Positions 24,331 through 32,681 of a stretch of DNA of 64,000 nucleotides are shown piece after piece. Position 1 is the stretch's first letter, and every line of letters begins with the position of its first letter. This DNA comes from Actinomadura rubteroloni (lineage in GTDB: Bacteria > Actinomycetota > Actinomycetes > Streptosporangiales > Streptosporangiaceae): NCBI RefSeq assembly GCF_002911665.1, contig NZ_MTBP01000004.1:434001-498000 (forward strand), written 5' to 3'. The notes beneath the pieces are model-generated. The model searched no databases and was not told the DNA's origin. It saw nothing but the letters and a program-made list of their open reading frames with translations. The position numbers and the translations under genes are program-made.

Positions 24331-25035
24331 TCACACGGCCCGCGCGGGCGCCGCCTGCGCCCGTGCCGCCGCGTACCGGGCGACGATCAGCTCCGCGATC
24401 TCCGGGGCCGCGCCGAGGACGGGCGACACCGCGTCCGCGCCCGCCTCCCGCCGCACCCGGTCGGCGAAGTGTCCTGGTGCGAGGAAGCACGACGCCACCG
24501 CCACGCGCCGCGCGCCGGACGCCCGCAGCGCCGCCACCGCCGCGTCCGGCCGGATCCCGGTCCCCGACGCGAACGCCGCGACGGCCGTGCGTCCCGGCCA
24601 CCCCCGGGCCAATGCGCGGACGGACGCGTTCGCCGCCGGATCCCGCGATCCCGCCACGGCCAGCACGACCGGAACGTCCGGATCGTCCGCGCCCGCCTCG
24701 GCCAGCCGCCGCTCCAGTGCCGCGAGGATCAGCGGGTCGGGACCGAGCGTCGCGGCCACCCGGACCCGCAGCCGGGGACGCCGCACCCGCGCCAGCACGC
24801 CCGGAATGTCGGTCTTGCTGTGGTAGGCGGCCGTCAGCAGCAGCGGCACGACCACCGCCGACTCCGCGCCGCCGTCCGCCAGCCCCGCCAGCACCCGCTC
24901 GGGCGCGGGCGGCGCGTGGTCCAGGAACGACCCGTGGACGGGCACGTCCGGACGCAACGCGCGCACCGCGTCCAGCAGGTCCGCCACGGTGGCGGCGGCA
25001 CGCGGGTCACGGCTCCCGTGCGCCACCGCCACCAT
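24331..25035 (-). CDS. Sirohydrochlorin chelatase (CbiX/SirB-like)
   Basis: A protein of 234 residues that should insert metal into sirohydrochlorin, giving siroheme for the sulfite reductase encoded upstream. Two CbiX repeats are visible: MVAVAHGSRDPRA with SFLDHAPP and VVVPLLLTAAYHSKTDIP in the first, and VVLAVAGSRDPAANASV with SCFLAPGHFADRV in the second. The metal-binding His residues are present in the first half (AHGS, AYHSK). ATG 25035 lies 11 bases after the cysH stop, without a strong ribosome site, so translation is probably coupled. A longer upstream frame is a shadow of cysH. Confidence 0.92.
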   Translation of the reverse strand: MVAVAHGSRDPRAAATVADLLDAVRALRPDVPVHGSFLDHAPPAPERVLAGLADGGAESAVVVPLLLTAAYHSKTDIPGVLARVRRPRLRVRVAATLGPDPLILAALERRLAEAGADDPDVPVVLAVAGSRDPAANASVRALARGWPGRTAVAAFASGTGIRPDAAVAALRASGARRVAVASCFLAPGHFADRVRREAGADAVSPVLGAAPEIAELIVARYAAARAQAAPARAV

Positions 25036-25046
25036 CGGGGGGACGG

Positions 25047-25757
25047 TCAGAGATGGATGCCGCACTCGGTCTTGCCCATTCCGGCCCACCGGCCGCTGCG
25101 CGGGTCCTCGCCGGGCGCGACGCGGCTCGTGCAGGGCTCGCAGCCGATCGACGGGAAGCCGTCGTAGTGCAGCGGGTTCACGAGGACGCCGTTGTCGGAC
25201 ATGTAGTTGTCCATGTCGTCCTGCGTCCAGCCGAGGATCGGGTTGACCTTCACCATGCCGCGCTTGCGGTCCCACTCGACCACGCGGCGGTCGCGGCGGC
25301 TGGCCGTCTCGTCCCGCCGGATGCCGCTGAACCACGCCATGTAGCCCTCCAGCGCGCGGCCGAGCGGCTCGACCTTGCGCAGGTGGCAGCACAGGTCGGG
25401 GTTGCGGCCGTACAGGCGCGGACCGAGCGCGGCCTCCTGCTCGGCGACCGTCCGGGACGGGGTCACGTTGATGACGTTCACGGGGTACACGGCCTCGACG
25501 GCGTCGCGCGTACCGATCGTCTCGGCGAAGTGGTAGCCGGTGTCCACGAACAGGACGTCGATACCCGGCTTCACCTTGGACACGAGATGGATGAGCGCGG
25601 CGTCCGACATCGAGGACGTCAGGCAGATGCGGTCGCCGAACGTCGCGGACGCCCAGCGGATCACCTCGAGCGCGGGCGCGCCCTCCAGGGCGCTCGCCGC
25701 GGACTCGACGATGTCCTCCAGATCGAGGGTGGGTCTGTCGATCTCCAGCACGGTCAC
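25047..25757 (-). CDS. cysH: Assimilatory adenylylsulfate (APS) reductase CysH
   Basis: Reduces adenylylsulfate to sulfite. The protein has 236 residues from GTG 25757, with AAGGAGG upstream. The PP-loop-like core is present (TSSMSDAALIHLVSKV, DVLFVDTGYHF). The iron-sulfur type is shown by the double-Cys motif PDLCCHLRKVEPL and the pair CEPCTSRV, four cysteines in all, which mark an APS reductase; PAPS reductases lack them. The catalytic Cys is in the C-terminal ECGIHL. Its start overlaps the stop of the tiny zinc-ribbon gene (GTGA), and it is followed by the chelatase. Confidence 0.95.
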   Translation of the reverse strand: MTVLEIDRPTLDLEDIVESAASALEGAPALEVIRWASATFGDRICLTSSMSDAALIHLVSKVKPGIDVLFVDTGYHFAETIGTRDAVEAVYPVNVINVTPSRTVAEQEAALGPRLYGRNPDLCCHLRKVEPLGRALEGYMAWFSGIRRDETASRRDRRVVEWDRKRGMVKVNPILGWTQDDMDNYMSDNGVLVNPLHYDGFPSIGCEPCTSRVAPGEDPRSGRWAGMGKTECGIHL

Positions 25758-25918
25758 CGGGGATCCTCCTTCACAGGCTGGGGCGCTCCAACACCGAGGA
25801 ACGAGAGACGGAAGGAACGGACACAGTCTCGGCACGACCACGTCCCCTCCGCCTCCAGCGGGACGAGGTTCTCGTCGCCGCAGTAGGGGCAGTAGAAGGG
25901 AGCGGCACGCTCACTCAT
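25754..25918 (-). CDS. 54-residue zinc-ribbon protein between sir and cysH
   Basis: ATG 25918 to TGA 25754 encodes a 54-residue protein with two CxxC pairs, FYCPYCGDENL and WSCRDCVRSF, which should bind one zinc ion. The end overlaps the cysH GTG by four bases, and the start follows the sulfite reductase stop by 43 bases. The coupling argues for a role with the reductases. A small gene in this position is also found in Streptomyces sulfur operons, as I recall; its function is not established. Possible roles are electron transfer, Fe-S assembly or regulation. Confidence 0.85.
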   Translation of the reverse strand: MSERAAPFYCPYCGDENLVPLEAEGTWSCRDCVRSFRLSFLGVGAPQPVKEDPR

Positions 25919-25961
25919 GAGATCTCCCTTCGTTCGCCGGGGCGGGAGCGCCCCGGCACGG

Positions 25962-27614
25962 TCACTTCAGGTCGGCGTCGTCGGCCCGCCGCACCCACGC
26001 GGCGAACGACTCCCCGTCCGCGCGCTGGGCGTCGTAGCTGCGGACGACCCGCTCGACGTAGTCGGTCAGCCCGTCGGACGTCGTCTTCAGCCCGCGGACC
26101 TTCTTGCCGAACGTCGCGCCGAGCTGACCGCCGAGGTGGACCTGGAAGCCCTCCACCTGGTCGCCGTTGTCGTCCACGACGAGCTGGCCCTTCAGGCCGA
26201 TGTCGGCGACCTGGATGCGGGCGCAGGCGTTCGGACAGCCGTTGACGTTGATGGACAGCGGCTGGTCGAACTCGGGGAGGCGCTTCTCCAGCTCGTCCAT
26301 CAGGTCCATCGCGCGCTGCTTGGTCTCGACGATCGCGAGCTTGCAGTACTCGATGCCGGTGCAGGCCATCGTGTTGCGGCGGAACGTGGACGGGTTCACC
26401 TGGAGGTCGTGCTCGGCGAGCGCGGCGGCGAGCGGCGCGGTGTTCTCCTCGGGCACGTCGAGGATCACCATCTTCTGCTCGGCCGTCGTGCGCACCCGTC
26501 CCGACCCGTAGCGCCGGGCCAGGTCGGCGATCGCGCCGAGCAGCTCGCCGTTGACGCGGCCGACGCGCGGCGCGAAGCCGACGTAGAAGTTCCCGTCCTT
26601 CTGCGGCCGGACCCCGACGTGGTCGCGGTTGGGCAGCGGCGCGGCGGGCTCGGGACCGTCCGGCAGGGCGTACCCGAGGTACTCCTTCTCCAGCACCTCG
26701 CGGAACTTCTCCGCGCCCCAGTCCGCCATCAGGAACTTGATGCGGGCGCGGTGCCGCAGCCGCCGGTACCCGTAGTCCCGGAAGATCGAGATGACGCCCT
26801 TCCACACCTCGTGGACCTGCTCGGGCCGGACGAACACCCCGAGGCTCTTGGCGAACATCGGGTTGGTCGACAGGCCGCCGCCGACGAACGCCTGGTAGCC
26901 CGTGTTGCCCTCGGCGTCGACCACGCCGACGAAGGCCACGTCGTTGATCTCGTGGACCGTGCAGTGCGCCGTGCAGCCGCTCACGGCCGTCTTGAACTTC
27001 CGCGGCAGGTTGGAAAATTCCTTCGAGCCGATGTAGCGGTCGTAGATCTCGCGGACCTGCGGGCCGCCGTCGATCACCTCGTCCGCCGCGATCCCGGCCA
27101 GCGGGCACCCGATGATGACGCGGGGCGTGTCACCGCACGCCTCCATCGTGCCGAGGCCGACCGCCTCCAGCGCGTCCCAGATCGCCGGGACGTCCTCGAT
27201 CCGGATCCAGTGGTACTGGATGTTCTGCCGGTCGGTGATGTCGGCGGTGCCCCGCGCGTACTTCACCGAGATGTCGGCGAGCGTCCGGAGCTGCGCGCTG
27301 TCGAGCTGGCCCCCGTCGATGCGGACGCGCAGCATGAAGTAGCGGTCGTCGAGCTCCTCGTCCTCCAGCGCGCCCGTCTTGCCGCCGTCGATGCCCGGCT
27401 TGCGCTGCGTGTAGAGCCCGAACCAGCGGAACCTTCCCCGCAGGTCGGCGGGGTCGATCGAGTCGAAGCCGGCCTTGGAGTAGACGTCGAGGATCCGGCG
27501 GCGGACGTTCAGCCCGTCGTCGTTCTTCTTGTTCTCTTCGTTCTTGTTGAGGGGTTCGCGGTAGCCGAGGGCCCACTGGCCCTCGCCTCGCTTGCGCTTG
27601 GTCGCAGGTGGCAC
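25962..27614 (-). CDS. sir: Ferredoxin-dependent sulfite reductase
   Basis: Six-electron reduction of sulfite to sulfide on a coupled siroheme/[4Fe-4S] centre. The protein has 550 residues. The cluster and siroheme motifs are RNTMACTGIEYCKLAIVE and INVNGCPNACARIQ. The siroheme-site basic residues are in RGTADITDRQNIQYHWIR. The N-terminal WFGLYTQRKPG and the AVSGCTAHCTVHE region correspond to the Tyr and Cys that are cross-linked in mycobacterial SirA. GTG 27614 was chosen because the open frame upstream is dissimilar and AGGA sits 10 bases before. It is the first enzyme gene of the sulfur unit, preceded by a leader peptide. A nitrite reductase role is possible for the family, but the cysH linkage favours sulfite. 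Confidence 0.95.
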   Translation of the reverse strand: MPPATKRKRGEGQWALGYREPLNKNEENKKNDDGLNVRRRILDVYSKAGFDSIDPADLRGRFRWFGLYTQRKPGIDGGKTGALEDEELDDRYFMLRVRIDGGQLDSAQLRTLADISVKYARGTADITDRQNIQYHWIRIEDVPAIWDALEAVGLGTMEACGDTPRVIIGCPLAGIAADEVIDGGPQVREIYDRYIGSKEFSNLPRKFKTAVSGCTAHCTVHEINDVAFVGVVDAEGNTGYQAFVGGGLSTNPMFAKSLGVFVRPEQVHEVWKGVISIFRDYGYRRLRHRARIKFLMADWGAEKFREVLEKEYLGYALPDGPEPAAPLPNRDHVGVRPQKDGNFYVGFAPRVGRVNGELLGAIADLARRYGSGRVRTTAEQKMVILDVPEENTAPLAAALAEHDLQVNPSTFRRNTMACTGIEYCKLAIVETKQRAMDLMDELEKRLPEFDQPLSINVNGCPNACARIQVADIGLKGQLVVDDNGDQVEGFQVHLGGQLGATFGKKVRGLKTTSDGLTDYVERVVRSYDAQRADGESFAAWVRRADDADLK

Positions 27615-27756
27615 GGCGCGCGTCCTAATCCAGGTGGAGGACGCGTAGCGCACGGCGGCTCTCTGACAGCCGGCTCGACGCTGAGCAGGGTGGTGTCATG
27701 GGTGACGCCGATGCGCCACGCGCCCGCGAGTCAACGATGGGGGCGTGGTCGGGGCG

Positions 27757-27834
27757 TCACAGACAGATCGCGCTGCGGACGCGCAGGAAGTCCACGTGCC
27801 GGCGCATCACCAGCAGGGGGTCCGCAGCAGTCAT
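27757..27834 (-). CDS. Leader peptide upstream of the sulfur genes
   Basis: ATG 27834 opens 25 codons ending MRRHVDFLRVRSAICL, then TGA. It matches the actinobacterial putative leader peptide family (a basic RRHVD-L core followed by S-A-I-C) that precedes sulfur-assimilation operons. It lies 142 bases before the sulfite reductase start. The Cys codon near the end suggests that ribosome stalling under cysteine shortage could control the downstream genes; this is inference. No classical attenuator hairpin is obvious. Confidence 0.72.
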   Translation of the reverse strand: MTAADPLLVMRRHVDFLRVRSAICL

Positions 27835-27902
27835 GCGTCGACTCTGACATGCGGATCCGTCCACTGTCCAGTTGTGTCCGGAATGCGGACGGGTGAGAAG
27901 TG

Positions 27903-28076
27903 TCATCCCTGCCGCCTCCAGTTCACCGGAGGTTCAGCCGGTTCGGCGCCCGGTCCGCTAGGGGCGGTCGCGGCGGCGTCGTCGCGCTCGGCGGCCGGCG
28001 GCTGGTGCTGGCAGTCGCACCACGAGCCGCCGCGGCACGCGCCGTGGTGGTCCTCGCGGCAGGCGACACAGATCAT
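27903..28076 (-). CDS. Small Cys-rich putative metal-binding protein
   Basis: ATG 28076 to TGA 27903 gives 57 residues. The first 25 contain five cysteines and three histidines (MICVACREDHHGACRGG, then SWCDCQHQ), a likely zinc or iron site. The tail is Ala/Pro/Glu-rich. Similar mini proteins with a C-x2-C...C...C-x-C-x-H pattern occur across actinomycetes, as far as I recall, without known function. It points towards the sulfur operon and lies 69 bases upstream of the leader peptide start. A GTCCG-5-CGGAC repeat (27876-27890) separates them. Confidence 0.65.
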   Translation of the reverse strand: MICVACREDHHGACRGGSWCDCQHQPPAAERDDAAATAPSGPGAEPAEPPVNWRRQG

Positions 28077-28208
28077 GGGTTCATTGTCGCCGATCGTCCC
28101 CGGTGTCCGGAACGGCGCCCCCCGTCCCGCGAAACGATCATGATCCGGATCGCGGTGGGCGCCGTCAAAGCGGGTAGACCGCGAGCAGACCCCCTACCGT
28201 GAGGCGCT

Positions 28209-29318
28209 GTGACCACCGTTTCGGGAACACCCGGCCCGCAGGGTCCGCCGTCCGGCCCGCCGGACCCGGACCGCCCGGACGGTGCCGCCGACCGGACCGC
28301 GACCAGGGGGGACGAGATCACCGACCGGCAGCCCATCGCCCGCGCCGCGCGGTGGGCGGGCGCGGTGCGCGGGTGGATTGTGCGGGCTTGGGGCGCTCTG
28401 CCGGCGGGGGTCCGCCGGGTCGCGCGGACGGCCTGGGCGCTCGTGCGGGGGACGACCGTCACGGCGTTCCGGCACCGGGTCACCGGGCTCGCCGCCGAGG
28501 CGGCCTTCTTCGCGCTGCTGTCGCTGCCGCCGCTCGCGATCGGGCTCGTCGGCACGATGGGGCACTTCACCGGGCTGCTCGGCGCCGACACGATCGCCGA
28601 CAGCCGGGCCTGGCTCATCGAGCAGGCGCAGCGGGTGCTGACGCCGTCGGCCGTCCACGACGTGGTCGTGCCGCTGCTGGACGACGTGATCAAGGGCGGC
28701 CGGCCGGACCTGGTGTCGGTCGGGTTCCTGCTGTCGCTGTGGGCCGGGTCGCGCGCCACCAACGTGTACGTCGACACGATCACGATCGCCTACGGGCTGT
28801 CGGGCGTGCGCGGAATGATCCGGACGCGCGTCCGGGCGTTCCTGCTCTACCTCGTCGGGCTCGTCGTGATGATCGTGGTCATCCCGCTGCTGGTGGCGGG
28901 GCCGTCGCTGGCGCGCCGGGCCGTCCCGGACGGGGGGACCGTGATCGAACTGCTGTACTGGCCCGTGGTCGTGACGCTGACCGTCGTTTTCCTGGCGCTG
29001 CTCTACCACATGAGCGTCCCGGTGCGGACGAATTGGTGGCGCGAGGTCCCCGGCGCGGTGCTGGCGCTCGTCATGCTCGTCTTCGGCAGCTTCTTCCTGC
29101 GCACCTACCTGGCCGGTTCGCTGAGCGGGGTGTCGGTGTACGGGTCGTTGTCGGCGGCCATCGCCGTGCTCGGCTGGCTTTACATCGCCGCGCTCGCGGT
29201 GCTGATCGGCGCCGCGCTCAACGCCGAGATCGACCGCCGCTGGCCGAGCGCCGGGACGGCCCGCGCCCGCGCCGTCCGCGCCGCCGCGACCCCGGACGGC
29301 GGCGCCTCCCCGATCTAG
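28209..29318 (+). CDS. YihY/BrkB family inner-membrane protein
   Basis: A membrane protein of 369 residues from GTG 28209. After a disordered Pro/Gly/Asp N-terminus (about 80 residues) it has six hydrophobic segments, with the family motif EAAFFALLSLPPLAIGLVG at the first and AVLGWLYIAALAVLIGAALNAEI at the last. The family is widespread, and its transport or membrane-remodelling role is unproven (it was earlier misnamed RNase BN). It is divergent from the Cys-rich mini gene and 59 bases upstream of the phosphotriesterase-like gene. Confidence 0.9.
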   Translation: MTTVSGTPGPQGPPSGPPDPDRPDGAADRTATRGDEITDRQPIARAARWAGAVRGWIVRAWGALPAGVRRVARTAWALVRGTTVTAFRHRVTGLAAEAAFFALLSLPPLAIGLVGTMGHFTGLLGADTIADSRAWLIEQAQRVLTPSAVHDVVVPLLDDVIKGGRPDLVSVGFLLSLWAGSRATNVYVDTITIAYGLSGVRGMIRTRVRAFLLYLVGLVVMIVVIPLLVAGPSLARRAVPDGGTVIELLYWPVVVTLTVVFLALLYHMSVPVRTNWWREVPGAVLALVMLVFGSFFLRTYLAGSLSGVSVYGSLSAAIAVLGWLYIAALAVLIGAALNAEIDRRWPSAGTARARAVRAAATPDGGASPI

Positions 29319-29362
29319 GGTAAAACAAACCCGATACACCGTTTGAAATGGCCAAACATGTC

Positions 29363-29377
29363 GTAATGTCGGATTAC
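29363..29377. promoter_or_regulatory. Inverted repeat abutting a start codon
   Basis: GTAAT GTCGG ATTAC ends one base before ATG 29378. A second repeat, GTTTG-7-CAAAC, lies just upstream at 29341-29357. Either could be an operator for the phosphotriesterase-like gene. Confidence 0.4.
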
Positions 29378-30331
29378 ATGACCCCTCGTGAGGAGCCCGG
29401 GCGGCTGCGCACCGTCACGGGCACGATTCCGACGTCCGCCATCACCGGTCCGGTGCTGGCGCACGAGCACCTCCAGCTCGATCTGCGCTGGCCCTCGCGC
29501 CCCGCGGCGACGCCGTCCGACCCCGGCCGCTGGCTGGACGAGGAGAAGGCCGTCACCGCCGAGCTGACGCGGCTGCGCACCGACCGGGGCCTCGGCCTCG
29601 TCATCGACCTCACCTGCGGGGGGATGGGCCGCAACGCCGCCGCGCTGGCGCGGATCAGCGCCGGCGCGCGCGTGCCCGTGGTCGCCGCGACCGGGTTCTT
29701 CGCAGAGCCGTTCCACCCCGCCTACGTCCGCGAGGCCGACGTGGACCGGCTCGCCGAGCGGCTGCTCGCCGAGATCGGCTTCGGGATGGACGGCACCAGC
29801 TCGCTGCCGGGCGTCATCGGGGAGGTCGGCACCTGGAACGAGGTGCCGAGCCGGGACGAGGAGCGCGCGCTGCGCGCCGCCGCCCAGGCGTCCCGCTACT
29901 CGGGCCTCGCGATCGCCACCTACGGCCGCGCCGGGCTCGCCGAGCTGGAGATCCTCACGACCGCCGGGACGAGCCCCGCCCGGATCGCCGTCGGCCGCCA
30001 GGACCGCGCCGACGACGCGGGCGCCACCCGCAAGATCGCCGAGAGCGGCGCCTATGTCGCGTTCGGGTCGCTCGTCCTCGCCGGGGACGACGCCGCCGCG
30101 ATCGGCGCCCGCGTGCGGGCCGTCATGGAGCTGCTGGAGGCCGGGCACGCCGACCGGATCCTGCTGAGCACCGGCATCGCCCGGATGGGCCAGGTGACCC
30201 GCTACGGCGGCGCGGGCTACGGCTACCTGTTCACGACCTTCCTGCCCGCCCTGCGCGCGGCCGGAGTGGACGAGGCGACGCTGGACGGCATCCTGCGCGA
30301 CAACCCCGTCCGCTGGCTCACCGCCTCCTGA
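29378..30331 (+). CDS. Phosphotriesterase-family protein with altered metal site
   Basis: A (beta/alpha)8 protein of the phosphotriesterase family, 317 residues from ATG 29378 (29348 and 29366 are upstream options). The first metal motif HxH is kept (His29, His31 in LAHEHLQL), and the bridging acidic residue is Glu149 in VIGEVGT. The other ligands are not: the T-H motif reads ATYGRAG (Tyr182), the G-H-x-D motif reads VGRQD (Arg207), and the final Asp of the S-x-D motif reads LLSTGIAR (Thr265). The C-terminal RYGGAGYGYLFTTFLPALRA still matches the family well, so alignment there is secure. A two-metal hydrolase mechanism looks impossible. It may bind a ligand or act by another chemistry. Confidence 0.88.
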   Translation: MTPREEPGRLRTVTGTIPTSAITGPVLAHEHLQLDLRWPSRPAATPSDPGRWLDEEKAVTAELTRLRTDRGLGLVIDLTCGGMGRNAAALARISAGARVPVVAATGFFAEPFHPAYVREADVDRLAERLLAEIGFGMDGTSSLPGVIGEVGTWNEVPSRDEERALRAAAQASRYSGLAIATYGRAGLAELEILTTAGTSPARIAVGRQDRADDAGATRKIAESGAYVAFGSLVLAGDDAAAIGARVRAVMELLEAGHADRILLSTGIARMGQVTRYGGAGYGYLFTTFLPALRAAGVDEATLDGILRDNPVRWLTAS

Positions 30332-30370
30332 AGGTTCCAAAACCGGCACCCGCCGGGTAGGGGCGCTGGC

Positions 30371-31003
30371 GTGAACGTGCCATTCGCCGATCGAGTCGCG
30401 GCGGGACGAGAGCTGGCCGGACGTCTCGTCCCGCGGAACCTGGAGGGGGCGCTCGTGCTCGGGCTGCCGCGCGGCGGGACGCCGGTGGCGGCCGAAGTGG
30501 CGCGGGCGCTGAACGGGACGCTGGACGTCCTGGTGACCCGGAAGATCGGGGCGCCGGGCCAGCCGGAGCTGGCGGTGGGCGCCGTGGCCGAGGGCGGCGA
30601 GCCCGCGCTCGACCCGGCGCTGCTGGCGGAGGCCGGTGTGACCGCCGACGAACTGGCCCCGGTCATCGAGGCCGAGCGGGCCGAGCTGGACCGCCGTGTG
30701 GCCACCTACCGGGGCGACCGCCCGCCGCCGGACATGGCGGGCCGGACGGTCGTCGTGGTGGACGACGGCCTCGCCACGGGCTCCACTGCCCGCGCCGCGC
30801 TGAAGGCCGTCGGCGCCCGGCGGCCCGCCCGGCTGGTGCTGGCGGTTCCGGTGGGGGCGGCCGACACCGTCCGGGCGCTGCGGGCCGACGCCGACGAGAT
30901 CGTCACGCTGGCCGAGCCCGTCCCGTTCTTCGCCGTCGGGCAGTGGTACGAGGACTTCGCGCAGACGACCGACGCCGAGGTGGTCGCCGCGCTGCGCGCG
31001 TGA
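30371..31003 (+). CDS. Phosphoribosyltransferase-domain protein
   Basis: A protein of 210 residues from GTG 30371. The PRPP-binding loop VVVVDDGLATGSTARAAL lies near residues 128-145, and the family start (VLGLPRGGTPVAAEVARAL) is intact. This type (ComF-related, sometimes fused to dienelactone hydrolase) is common in actinobacteria, and its base substrate is unknown. QWYEDFAQTTDAEV at the end is a conserved tail. It is followed by two hairpins. Confidence 0.9.
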   Translation: MNVPFADRVAAGRELAGRLVPRNLEGALVLGLPRGGTPVAAEVARALNGTLDVLVTRKIGAPGQPELAVGAVAEGGEPALDPALLAEAGVTADELAPVIEAERAELDRRVATYRGDRPPPDMAGRTVVVVDDGLATGSTARAALKAVGARRPARLVLAVPVGAADTVRALRADADEIVTLAEPVPFFAVGQWYEDFAQTTDAEVVAALRA

Positions 31004-31040
31004 GCGGGGCCGCGAAAGCCGTTCTTTGCGATTGCGTGAA

Positions 31041-31064
31041 ATGGCCTACGCACCAGTAGGCCAT
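31041..31064 (+). terminator. Nine-bp perfect hairpin after the phosphoribosyltransferase gene
   Basis: ATGGCCTAC and GTAGGCCAT (31041-31049, 31056-31064) enclose a six-base loop, 38 bases after the stop. No T run follows. It could be a terminator or processing signal. Confidence 0.5.
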
Positions 31065-31140
31065 GCGGTATAAGCGCTTCCCGTGATCTTTCTTCGGCAT
31101 CGCGCGTCCCGCGCGGTGCCGATTTTCCCCGGACACGCGA

Positions 31141-31164
31141 ACGGCCCCGCGCGAGCGGGGCCGT
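31141..31164. terminator. GC-rich hairpin terminator between convergent genes
   Basis: ACGGCCCCGC and its exact complement flank a GCGA loop; GACGTTTT follows on the plus strand. It lies between the phosphoribosyltransferase (plus) and whiB (minus) genes and probably serves both. Confidence 0.8.
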
Positions 31165-31248
31165 GACGTTTTCGGGGTCCGGTGGCGTGCCGGGGTGATC
31201 GTGCGGATGCGTGCGCGGCCGGAGGGACCGCGTCCGCCGCGCGAGCCG

Positions 31249-31545
31249 TCAGGCGGCGTTCGCGCGGCGCATCCGGCGACGGCGCTCGGAGGCGCGCTCG
31301 TCCTCGTTCAGGCCGCCCCACGTCCCGTACTTCTCGGGACGGGACACGGCGTAGTCCAGGCATTCCGAGCGGACGGGACAGCCCATGCAGATCTGCTTGG
31401 CCTTGCGCTCGCGGATCTCACGTTCGGGCTGGCGCTCACCGTCGGGGCCGAAGAAGAGCACGAGGTCTTCTCCCCGGCACGCCGCGGCGTCCTGCCAGCC
31501 CCATGAGGGACGAGGGAGGTTTGCCTGCCGACGTACCTGAGCCAT
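31249..31545 (-). CDS. WhiB-family iron-sulfur transcriptional regulator
   Basis: An actinobacterial Fe-S protein of 98 residues. The four cluster cysteines are in DAAACRGED, then QICMGCPVRSECLDYA (C-x2-C-x5-C), followed by the YGTWGGLNEDERASE turn and a basic tail (RRRRMRRANAA) that contacts DNA. ATG 31545 follows GGTGGG. WhiB proteins act with the principal sigma factor in development, redox response or antibiotic resistance. The subtype cannot be assigned from this sequence alone. A 184-base gene-free stretch separates it from the next minus-strand gene. Confidence 0.94.
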   Translation of the reverse strand: MAQVRRQANLPRPSWGWQDAAACRGEDLVLFFGPDGERQPEREIRERKAKQICMGCPVRSECLDYAVSRPEKYGTWGGLNEDERASERRRRMRRANAA

Positions 31546-31729
31546 GGAACACCCACCTTGATTGGTTTTACCGAGCAATTGCGGACATGGACGCTCGACG
31601 TGCTTCGCCCGTGATGCGTCCGAAGCGCCGAATAGTCCAACGTCTGAAGTTGCCGCTCTGTTCCCCGCCCGGTGATCCGGAAGCTGGGGTCGTGCGACAG
31701 GGAAGCCCACGAATGGGGCCTTCGAGAGA

Positions 31730-32635
31730 TTACACGAGGGCGGCGGCGTTGAGAAGGGTGAGGTCCCTAACAATGTAGGTTTCCAGGTTCTCCCGGCAGT
31801 CCGGCCCGCACGGAGCCGCCGCCTTCGCGCGCTCGATGACGACCCGATAACGGGCTTCTCCGGCCGATACGACCGCTTCATACGGAGAAGTCCCGGTCAG
31901 TGATTCGACGCGGACGGCGTCGATCCCGAGAACGCCCGTCCGCGCCCGGACGAAGTGCTCGGCGGCCTGGACGGGCTCGGGCTGCCCGGCCCGTCCGCGC
32001 AGCCGCGCCGGCGCGACCTCGCCGCGCGTGTAGGCCGTCACGGCGTCCACGGCCTCGGCGGTGCCGAGATCGCCGTAGTACAGGGCGTGCGGCAGGCAGA
32101 CGAGGTTGGCGGCGAACCGGTCCCCGCCGACGTGCGTGGTCTCCCAGACCGGGCCGGGGAAGCGGCGGGCGAGCGCGCGGGCCAGCGGGGCGCCCGTGCG
32201 GGCGCAGCAGGCGTTGCGGCGGCCGTGCGTGCAGACCAGCAGGACGGGTCCGGGAACGCGGTCGCCGAGCCCGGGGCTGCGCCCGGCGGCGAGCGCGGCG
32301 AAATCGAGTCCGGCCAGTTCGGCCGGGTCGGCCAGCTCCCGGCCCTCCAGCCACACCTTTGCGCCCGGCGCGGAGTACCCCGCGTAGACCTGGACGGGCG
32401 GGGTCGCGCGGCGCCGCCCCGGACGCCGGACGAGCTGCGGCCGGACCCCGGCGGCGCGAGCCGCGCGGACGGCGTCGCCCACGGGCCCCGCGGGCAGGTC
32501 TTCGACGCGCTCGGGCCACGGCCCGGGATGCTCGACCAGCAGCCAGGACCGGGCGCCGGTCGTGGCGCTCGCCAGGCAGGGCCGCTCGCCCGAGTGGCTC
32601 CCCGGGCAGTGGTCGCAGCCGTTGTCGCGCGTCAC
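31730..32635 (-). CDS. Sucrase/ferredoxin-like (Apd1-type) thioredoxin-fold protein
   Basis: A protein of 301 residues from GTG 32635, with GGGAAGGGA upstream. The thioredoxin-like ferredoxin domain carries LLVCTHGRRNACCARTGAPLA and WETTHVGGDRFAANLV, the Cys and His motifs that hold a [2Fe-2S] cluster in this family (Suc_Fer-like; yeast Apd1). The N-terminal CDHCPGS and C-terminal APCGPDCRENLETYIVRDL supply more cysteines. The second His of the Apd1 HxxxH-type site is Asp here. An iron box 47 bases upstream indicates repression by an IdeR/DmdR regulator in iron-rich conditions. A role in iron or siderophore reduction is plausible inference. Confidence 0.88.
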   Translation of the reverse strand: MTRDNGCDHCPGSHSGERPCLASATTGARSWLLVEHPGPWPERVEDLPAGPVGDAVRAARAAGVRPQLVRRPGRRRATPPVQVYAGYSAPGAKVWLEGRELADPAELAGLDFAALAAGRSPGLGDRVPGPVLLVCTHGRRNACCARTGAPLARALARRFPGPVWETTHVGGDRFAANLVCLPHALYYGDLGTAEAVDAVTAYTRGEVAPARLRGRAGQPEPVQAAEHFVRARTGVLGIDAVRVESLTGTSPYEAVVSAGEARYRVVIERAKAAAPCGPDCRENLETYIVRDLTLLNAAALV

Positions 32636-32681
32636 GAGTCCCTTCCCCCCGTCGATTCCACCGGTCACCCGGTGTAAGCAC

